From Asterochloris sp. CNOR1 (lineage: Eukaryota; Chlorophyta; Trebouxiophyceae; Trebouxiales; Trebouxiaceae), in the NCBI GenBank assembly GCA_963969365.1, contig OZ017756.1, positions 2,046,001 to 2,110,000 of the forward strand: a stretch of DNA of 64,000 nt, read 5' to 3'. The notes beneath the pieces are model-generated. The model had not been told where the DNA came from. It worked only from the letters and a program-made list of their open reading frames with translations, and made no database searches. Position numbers and translations under genes: made by a program. Every line of letters starts with the position of its first letter. The first letter of the stretch is position 1. This document shows positions 56,301 to 64,000 of the stretch, piece after piece.

Positions 56301-59185
56301 CACAAGCCGCCAGGCATGTGCCTGGTGGTGGGCGGCTGTGCAGAAGGGTTTCCGGCAGAAAAGAACAGGTGTGTATCTGGATTTACGTCGCCCGGTCGGC
56401 AAATGGCTGCTGTGTTCTGCCATGTCAAGCTGCTGCGTTTGATTGCAAGCCAGACTTGTCAGAGGTTGCCATAGCTGCAAGCTTGCATCTGCATGAGGCT
56501 GCAGCTTCCCTGCTTGGCCAGAGGTATGTCACAAAGTGGTGACGTAAACATGAAGCGGTCTGTAGGTTCGTCCTGCTCTGCATGCAGGAGTGGTGATCTT
56601 CTTCGCACTTTCACAGATGCTGAAGATGACATGCAGCTGTACTGGGAGGCCTTCCCTGCAGCAGGAGGATCCATGCGAACAACATGTAAATGGCTGCAGC
56701 ATTTGACGCACATCAATGCTGGTTCAGGTTCCAGTCTTGCCCTGGCAGGCGTGAACATCTGGCTGCATCTTATGCTCTTTGAGCACACAGGCTGCAGGGC
56801 TCTGGAAAGCTGCAGTGCTGGTTGGTTTGCTGGCGCATCTGTGCGCCACTGACATGCTGGCCTGCTGCGTGCAGACATGTTCACTTATGCAGACGCTGAC
56901 AGGCATCGTCCTTCTTTTGAGGTGAGCAAGGCTGGGCTGGGCTCAGCCGCATTTGAGCTCACTTTGTGCGCAGCGTCGTGTCAGCACTGATTTGGCCATC
57001 GCTGCTCTGCACCTGCTCCCCAGGCATGACGGCTGCGCAGTTTCTGGAAACCTGCCATATCAGTATGACCGGGCATGTTACACGCCTTGCTTGTAACAAC
57101 ATGCACTGAGCACTTGGTGATGCTGCCCCAGTACTAGAGGAAGGCCCATGTCTGTTCACTGCAGCAACCCTTTTGTGCCTGCAGCAACTTTTAGAGAAGT
57201 ACTTCCAGCTGCTGCCTCAGTATCAGGGCGTCCCTCTAGAGCAGCTCAAATTCCACAGAGTGCTGTTTGGCGGGTTTCCCTCCTACGAAGAGGCTCCCCT
57301 GAAGCCGCATTTTGACAGAGTGCTGCAGGTGAGCTGTTGAGCTGGCGTGCACCTTTGCGCTCATTCTGCAGTGCTGCTGTTTGCTGCATGCACCAATTTT
57401 TAGCAGTAGCACATCATCTCAGAGTCTTGCTGGGTTTGACTACATGCTTGCACTTCCACTGTGCTGATGGCGGTGGTCCCATTGCTGTGCAGCTGTCCTG
57501 CCTTCAGCAACGGAGGCTGAGGCAGATCCTGAGCAACTAGCTGCGATGCAGATAGGAGATGCCAGCGCATCGCAGAGCCCTCTATCCTTTGGAGGGTTTG
57601 GCAACATGCTGCGCCATCTGCCTCGCCTCATCGAGGGCACAGACCAGGCACTCAGGTGAGGCCCCAACGTGGCATGGCCCTGTCGGCATGTGGCATCTCC
57701 CTGTGCAACTATTCATTGCCTACCATGCCCTTCATGCTCGGCTGCTGGCACTCCAACAATCTAGATGAAGCTACCACAGGTCCCAGTGCTGCGCATTGCT
57801 GCACCAAATCATTGATGGCTGCATACATCCTGCCCAGCTGCCATGCAGAGATGGGCCCCCCGACTGTACCAGCCTTCGTTGGTGTAAGTGACTTTTGGAA
57901 TACTGCAATGCAGTGTGGGTCATGCAGCCAGCAATCTCTGGCCCCTCATGCAGCCCGTACAACCCATTCTGTGTACCTGCTGCATCCAGCCAGATTGGTT
58001 GTTGCTGACTGCCCTGCGCAGAGAGGCACCTCGGCCACAGCACTCTTTCCCCCCTCTTGCGACCCTGCCTATGCAGCCGACTGCCCCTGCCTGACTGCGT
58101 GGACTGCACTGCAGGGGGAGACATCAGTGTGAGCGATCTGTTCCTCCTGCAGGCAGGCCACCCCTACTTGTTGGTGTAGGCCAAGATCCTTCTTGCTGCC
58201 ATACAGAGAGGGGCACCTCAGCCGGAGCGCTCTGTCCCTCCTGCAGCCCTACCAGCCCTCGCTGTCAGCTGCCTGGATGTTCCAGCGCTCCATGGCCCTC
58301 AAGCGGGGACAGCTCAGGCAGGCGCACCACACCCCTGGAGGCCACCCCTCGCGGCGGGAGGGGTGGGTGCCCCCCAACCAAATCAACCGGCTCCTTTCCT
58401 GCAACTTTGCAGTGATGCAGGTGGGCTCTGGTGGCGGCCCTATCTGCCTGCTGATCCTGCCAGCATACGATGAAGCATCCACCCCTCCCAATACCCCACT
58501 AACTGGGGCACAGCTGCCTGCTCTCGTGCAATTGGCAACGTAGCATGTGACAAGCCATGGCTGCACTGATTGGCCGGTGTGCCATGCTCTCCTGCAGTAC
58601 AGGAGCCGAGCAGCCCTGTAATGCAAAATTTGCATTAAAGTTGCCATGTACAGGGCCCTGACATTCCTCTGCAGCCCCGTATTGCTAAAATGGTGGCCTC
58701 GCTATGCACCTATCTGCTGTTATTTGCAGAACCCCAGCGAGCCCTGACCCCTTGTATCCCCCTGTGCAGTATTTTGGAGATGCGGTGATGCGCCCCTTTC
58801 TGCAAGACACCATCCAGTGGCTACCCCTGACAGTCTCTATGGTGGGCATGCTCGTCAAGGACCCTGTCCCCGTTGTGCGGTCAGTGTTCCAGGTGAGCTG
58901 CAAGCAATGGCAGCTGTGACTTGTTGGCAAATCGCCATGTCTCTGAGCTCTTTTCTTGCCCAGCTGCCTGCTTGTGCAGTATGCTGCAAAACAGCCACAG
59001 AACACCTGGGAGCTGCTGTGCAGGTTGGGCCAATGCACCTGTTGAGGTGGGTGCGCCACTATGTTTGCCTGGGGCTGTTCACCATCCTGCATCTCGCGTT
59101 CAAGCCTCTGCGGCGCTTCGTGAAAGCCTTCTGGCTTCTCAGACTGGCGGACTCCTGGGAATATGGCTCAGGGCAGGATCACTAG
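53325..59185 (+). CDS. CruP-type FAD-dependent lycopene-cyclase-like protein, plastid
   Basis: CruP is a plastid paralogue of the CruA lycopene cyclases, tied to carotenoid and oxidative-stress balance in plants and cyanobacteria. Exon 1 (53325-53609) begins with a Ser/His/Gln-rich likely transit peptide. Exon 2 (53679-53813) has the FAD-binding start FDVCMCGGTLGLLLALALQ. Then come RGHNVCIIEKR (54181-54237), the 30-nt exon EWNISRKELQ (54499-54528), FNPTNVAFRGG..VEDCLNLGVSP (54795-54934), 55403-55510, LLIDCMGHYSPIVQQ (to 56083), GMCLVVGGCAEGFP (56289), DMQLYWEAFPA (56625), MFTYADADRHR (56877), QLLPQYQGVPLEQLKFHRV (57184-57327), IGDASASQSPLSFGGFG (57552-57654), QPSLSAAWMFQRSM (58203-58420), FGDAVMRPFLQDTIQWLPL (near 58770) and a hydrophobic C-terminus (59021-59185). 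A Gly/Ser/Ala-rich insert of about 110 residues precedes LLIDCMG. The intron after exon 2 uses a GC donor. Confidence 0.85.
57836..58250 (+). repeat. Acceptor-side array in the CruP-like gene
   Basis: The true exon segment CTGCCATACAGAGAGGGGCACC (about 58196) reads GHLSRSALSLLQPY. Related units begin near 57839 (CTGCCATGCAGAGATGGGCC), 58008 (CTGCCCTGCGCAGAGAGGCA) and 58101 (ACTGCACTGCAGGGGGAGAC). The 58101 copy reads GDISVSDLFLLQ in frame. The last three are spaced about 93 to 95 bp. Confidence 0.85.
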
Positions 59186-59354
59186 AAGGATCAATCTGCA
59201 GCAGCTGCCTCATGTCTGATGATATTTCGTTTGCTCCCTGCCTTAAATAGTGACATTTCTTTTCATGACTGACTTCAACTCAATGAATTTTGAACTTATC
59301 GTTCATCAGACCCACATTGAATTCTGGACATGAAATGATGTGTTATGCTGCTTC

Positions 59355-62300
59355 TTACTGCCTATTGCCATTTCCAGAAGCAGGAGCATTTGTTGAGCTG
59401 CGCAGGCCCTTGAAGCTTGACAGAAACCCAGATGCTCCGCTTGTGAAGCCTGACAGGCTGCTGCTGCTGAGGCCACCAGGAAATGCAGAGGGAAGCACAT
59501 CTCCAAAGGACTGCTGTGCCATCGCCGTGACTTCGGCAGCCTTGCCGCCGAGCAGAGAGCTGAATGCCCCCAAACGCTCGCTCGTGCCAGTTGTCAACCT
59601 ATTCTGCAGGCCCTGCAAAGTAAGCAAAGCATCTGTCTCAGGTGGCTTGGTTCATAATCAAAAGATGGCAGTGCTGCAGGAATGGTGGCAGAGAATGAGC
59701 AGGAGGAAACAGGCACCAAGCCAGGCCATGGCATTGCTTTGAAGTAGCACACCTCAAAGGTGGATGCTCCGCTGCCGTCAGCTGCCTGCTGCTTGTCAAC
59801 AGCTGTCCCAGCAGAAGTTCTGCTGACAGTCAGGTTGGCAAAGGAATAGTCCTCAGAGTCATCCAGTTCCAGCCCAGCTGTTGGGCTGGGCACTGCCATG
59901 GCTCCATACTTTGTGATGACCCCAGAGGCTGCCCGCCCTGCTTGCAATCAATCACGGGGCTGGCTTGTGACCAACATGGTAGTGGAAACATTGGTTGTCG
60001 TAAGTGCCGTGAACATCAACATATGTGAATTATGCTGGTTTCATCTAGAATACAATGGCTCAGCAGCTGTCAGCGGCTGAATTTGACATGAGGACACCAA
60101 CCCTTGAGTAAGAGGCTTTGAACAGTCTTTTGGCTGGCCGCATCTGGGCACTCAGACAGGTTGAGGGGTTGAGGGGCAGACACAAGTTGTGGAGTCTGCC
60201 AGCAGTCAGCAACAGCTGCACAGAGGTGCTTGAGCCACAGCAGCTGACACTGCTCTGGACCTGCACTGCTACGAGGAGGCAGGCAGAGATCACAATCTTG
60301 TGCTCACCTGAGGTTGCCAGTGAAGGCATTGAGATTGGCAGATATGAGAAGCGGGCAGTGGAGGGTGCCACACTCATGATGTTAGCATCTGTAGAGGTGG
60401 CAGGCTTTGCAGCAGCCTGCAGCGCAGTCAGCATCTAACTGCAGCAGATGTAGCCTGGGTGAGGATGGGTGCAGCTTGGCTTGTTTCAGGGTCAAGTCAG
60501 TCCTAGTGTTGGTTACTGCAGGCTTACCATCTGTCTCGCAGGACAGTCAGCCTGTGCAGGTATGCATTTGGCATCTGTCTGCAGTGTGGTGTGTAGGCGA
60601 GGCGCTATACACGCAGGCAGCAGCTTTTGGTACGAGGGCACGGTGCATTGCAACAGCAGCTTGCTTGTCACAATGGCAGGCATGGACGGCCAGCCCCAGC
60701 AGCAGTCGCTTCTGGGTCAAAACCCTGCTGTGGCCCAGCAAGCAAGCTGCAGATCCACATGCTCATCACAGACAACATCAATCAGGTGTCTTGATCAGCA
60801 GCTGTGGTCCAGCAGGCAGGCTGGTGGCTGGTCACCTCAGGCAATGTGCAGCAGAGTGAGGCTGTCAAACAGCTGCCTCCTGGGCCAGAGCCCTGCTGAG
60901 GCAAAGAAAGCACAATGACCCACAGGCCCCTGGACTCACCCCTGGGGGCCGTTTGTTCAGCAAAGTGAGGCTGCCAAACAGGGTGGCCGTGCGGTGGCAG
61001 AAGGTGGCCACATTCTGCCACAGGTAGGGCTCATAGGTTGCCCAGTCAATGGGATCCAGCCTGCCTGGGCTGTGCAGCAGCTCCTCTACTTCAGTCATGT
61101 CCCGCCTCTGCTGCGCAACTGCTGCTGAAGGGGCAACAGCGGCCGGACCTGGCCTGCATGACCAGCGACTCAGGTGAGAATATCAATTCAGATCGGCTCC
61201 CACGCAAGGCCCTCTGCAGAGGGAACAGTCCATGCTCAGCTTGTTTTCAGCAGCACTGCAGACAGTCTGGATCTGAGACGTGGCTATGACCTTTACAAGG
61301 CAGAGGCTTCTGCACAGCACAGCCTGTTGGCACAGCGTCGCATGGTGCTGCAGGACGTGCCATGCAGCCAGTGCATTCTTCCAACACTCCTACTGCCACA
61401 CAGGAAGCTTCAAGCACTTGTATTTTACACGTAAAGCAGCAGGGCAGCAGGTCAGTCAGGGCCCAGCTGACCGTTCCTACTGTGAGATAAGGGGAATTCT
61501 GGAGCACAGACAGATCAGGGGCCCACCTGGCTGTAGGGGCTGCGCGCATCTCCTGAGCAGGCTTTCCGCTGGCCAGAACAGTCTGCGCAAAGCGGACATC
61601 AAACAGCAGCTGCAGGACGCCCTTCTCTGACAGGCAGTTGGCCAGGAGGCCGCCAGGCTGCAGGCCCATCCTGCAGAGTCCAGACAACCAGGCTGCCCTG
61701 TTGTGTGGGGGTGGCACGGTGCTGCAGTTGACCCCAGTGCCCATGCTGCCTGCGCTTCTGACTGGAGTCCAAACGGCCCAAAGCAGCATTGTCAGTCTTA
61801 TGGAAGTAAAACGCGGAGGGGATCTGATGTCACAGTCAATGCGACCCACGAGAACACAGCAGGGAAATCCCTCTTGGCATAAGGTGAGGCACAATTTTAG
61901 AGGTTGTTGTTGGCAAGCACTCCGCATGCAGTCCTGCAGGGAAGAACAACGATGCACAGGACGGCCTGTGCTGCAACACCTCAGAGGTGCCATGACTGCA
62001 CGTTTCAGCTCTCCGTAAAGCACGCGCACAGCGTGTGGGCAGCAGGCAAGCAAGACTGCACGCAGATTATGAGACACTACAGAGTAATAGAGCATAGTGT
62101 CCAGACATGAGCTGCGTGTGCCCCCACCTGAGGACAGCCACAATGGCACGACCCAGCTCCCAGGACATCAGGTGCACCGCCGTGGAGCTGCAGGCAAAGC
62201 TGCCTGCGCGCTGCAGCTCACGGCAGGCGGCCAGCAGCAGCATGAGCATGGCTGGCGAAGCTGCCGCTGGCAGGCTAAAGCGCATCTCCACTGCGCCACT

Positions 62301-64000
62301 ACCCATGTCTGCTTCCTGCAGCAGAGGCAGCATGTGGGCGGTCAAGGGCTGCTGTGTATGACAGGTGAACTGTGAAGGGTGCATGGAAACGCAGCTGAGG
62401 CCAGACGTGTCCCTCCTGCAGTTGCAGCCGCATGTGTGCAGTCAGAGCTGATGCACTGACAGATCTCTGGCAGGGTCTGGGGAAGCCACAGAGCAGCAGT
62501 GTGCCGAAGGCTGTGGGTTGGGTGTTGACGATATAGGTGCTCCTGCAGCTGTGCGTTGGCCAACACAGGGGGTGGGAGCAGCTATTGTAAGTGTGGCTGG
62601 GGTGTTGATGCAGCTGACACCAAAAAGCCAACAACCCATCATCTGTGGCTGAGATCTGGCGTGGCTCCACAAATGAAGCACTACAGGTGCGTAAAGCTGC
62701 CATTCCTGCCTCACCTGCTGGACAACTGTCTCTGCCCATGTCTTGAGCACAGCAGTGGCTGAGAAGACAGGGTCCTTCCCCAGAGCAGCTGCCAGCTCCA
62801 GCGACAGCCCTGCAGCGGCCCAGGTAGCCCACGTCTCGTAGCTGGCTGTGCTGACCTGCCTGCAAAGCAGCTGGGGCATGGCTGCAATGAGCATGAGCCT
62901 GCTGCTTCTTCTGGAGAGCCGTGCACATGGCCATGCTTCACAGAAGTGGAAGTTGAGGTGCCCCATGCCTGGGAAGCCAGATACTATCAGTGCTGAAAGC
63001 ATGCAGATCCCAGTCTTCAGAGATGCAATGCTGCTCCTGGCAGACTGCACAGGCCGCTCCAGCACTCGCATGACAGCTTGGGCAGCATTGACTGACTGCC
63101 AGCACTGTGTGAAGTTTGCATACATCATCCTTGAACAAGCTGGTGCAAAACAAAGTGACGGGACACCTCTCCATGATCACCTGCACTTTGCCCGGAGTGC
63201 TGTGAGCTCCTTACTGTCGTGCTTTGCCCGGCGGCTGGATGGCCGGCCCAGCTGGGCCCCTGCAGCGCTGAAAATCTGCACAGCTGTGCTCTGCTGCGAC
63301 TGCCAAGCGTCCGGCGACGATAGCACCAGCTGTAGCGCGGGGCTGCTGCCCAGTATCTGGGCTACACTGCCTGCAGGCATGGTAAGGCTTGCTGAGCATA
63401 AGCACTGCAACAGCACCATGAGGCTAGATGTGTTGCCTGTTGACCCCAGACTGCATGGCAAACCCAGGCAACCAGCAGTGTTGTTTGCATTTCAACCTCA
63501 TGCACAGACTTGTGTTACCTGCAAATTACTTCAGGTGCACATGATGTTGGCTGCTTGTCAACCACAGCGCAGAGCAGTGCAATGCAGGCAGACTGAGCCC
63601 GTCTGCAGGTCCAGCAGCTCCCCTGATCCCAGCCTTGCACAGAAGCACATCTGGCTCAGCGCTCTGCACTGAGCCCTGCAAACACGACCAGCTGCCAAGC
63701 ATGTCAGATTCTGCAGCTGGAGCTGTAAGAACCCACTCAACAGCAGGGCCTGTTCAACAGCTGGGAGCCTCTCAGTCAGCAGGGCCTGCTAAACAGCTGA
63801 GGCACCACTAAACAGCAGGGCCTGCTCAGCAGCTGGGCAACTCACCAATCAGCAGAGCCTGCTCCACAGTGCCCGCCCCAGCCACATCGATGCCGGCCTC
63901 AGGCAGGCTCTCCAGCTGCTGCTGGAGGTGGGTCAGCACGGCATGAGCCATGGCTGAGGCATGCTCCAGAATGGAAGGCTCCAGAGCTGCTGCACGTTTG
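59355..64000 (-). CDS. COG1: Conserved oligomeric Golgi complex subunit 1 (COG1), 5' end outside window
   Basis: COG1 belongs to lobe A of the COG vesicle tether for retrograde Golgi traffic. Minus-strand exons match plant COG1 in order. At the right edge is KRAAALEPSILEHASAM and VEQALLI (63850-64000). Then AQILGSSPALQLVL (63185-63379), ASYETWATWAAAGLSLEL and SATAVLKTWAETVVQQ (62715-62855), VEMRFSLPAAASPAMLML (62128-62322), KGVLQLLFDVRFAQTVLAS (61530-61628), LDPIDWATYEPYLWQNV and RTATLFGSLTLLNK (60945-61130), NIMSVAPSTARFSYLPIS (60305-60430), LDDSEDYSFANLTV (59755-59945), and the last exon with RLGAFSSLLGGKAAEV, ending SGNGNRQ at 59355. The N-terminal part lies beyond the window. Tail-to-tail with the CruP-like gene (169 bp). 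Some exons between 62900 and 63170 are unresolved. Confidence 0.92.
63735..63875 (-). repeat. Donor-side array with period about 37 bp in COG1
   Basis: The motif CAGCAGRGCCTGCTCMACAG occurs four times, near 63740, 63777, 63812 and 63851. The last is the real exon end (GAGCAGGCTCTGCTGATTG|GTGAG on the minus strand). This is the shortest-period example of exon-edge copying here. Confidence 0.88.

Noticed and set aside
4658-63875. Dispersed introner elements or a transposon family as the source of intron repeats
   Set aside because: Repeat units match only their own neighbouring exon and not introns of other genes. I saw no shared terminal repeats or target-site duplications.
1-64000. Reverse transcriptase, integrase, transposase or virus-like elements
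   Set aside because: No open frame on either strand shows the expected motifs, and no long terminal repeats were seen.
1-64000. tRNA, rRNA or CRISPR arrays
   Set aside because: I found no convincing tRNA-type B box with matching stem, no rRNA core sequence, and no regular repeat-spacer array. A structure-based scan could still reveal a tRNA that I missed by eye.

Overview
This window is nuclear DNA from a green alga. The genes are broken into many short exons with CAG|GTGAG-type donors and TGCAG acceptors. The protein set mixes plastid and mitochondrial functions (plastid ribosomal protein L29, a CruP-like plastid flavoprotein, pyruvate dehydrogenase E1 alpha) with ciliary ones (IFT88 and the inner-arm dynein light chain p28). 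A short plant/Chlorella-type telomere motif (CCCTAAA) and plant-type versions of NERD1, COG1 and RTE1/TMEM222 fit a chlorophyte that can make flagella. A trebouxiophyte-like lineage is my inference. Exon models were built by matching remembered family motifs and checking splice phases by hand; no search was run.

Layout, left to right: IFT88 (-, runs off the left edge); a large secreted modular protein with two C-terminal ShK-like Cys domains (+); a NERD1-type FG-GAP membrane protein (+); axonemal dynein light chain p28/DNALI1 (-); pyruvate dehydrogenase E1 alpha (+); plastid ribosomal protein L29 (-); a bZIP transcription factor (+); a USP22/Ubp8-type deubiquitinase (-); an unrecognised basic protein (+); a TMEM222/RTE1-family protein (+); La RNA-binding protein (-); a CruP-type FAD protein (+); Golgi tether subunit COG1 (-, runs off the right edge). 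Most neighbours are head-to-head with short shared promoters (about 140 to 390 bp) or tail-to-tail with 110 to 170 bp between stops. Coding models close in frame for seven genes: the secreted protein (1294 aa), p28 (245 aa), PDH E1 alpha (389 aa), L29 (154 aa), bZIP (296 aa), the basic protein (301 aa) and TMEM222 (264 aa).

The most unusual signal is in the introns. In nearly every gene examined, the intron next to an exon carries two to five degraded tandem copies of that exon's edge together with its splice site. The unit is about 35 to 180 bp and is local to each gene. In acceptor-side arrays the copies lie upstream of the real exon; in donor-side arrays they lie downstream. I list more than fifteen such arrays. 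They look like tandem duplications across exon-intron borders, which both lengthen introns and create decoy or alternative splice sites. Other notable points are two GC-AG introns with the same CAG|GCAAGC donor, exons of 23 and 30 nt, an interstitial telomere motif beside an IFT88 donor, and a direct repeat just upstream of the bZIP start.
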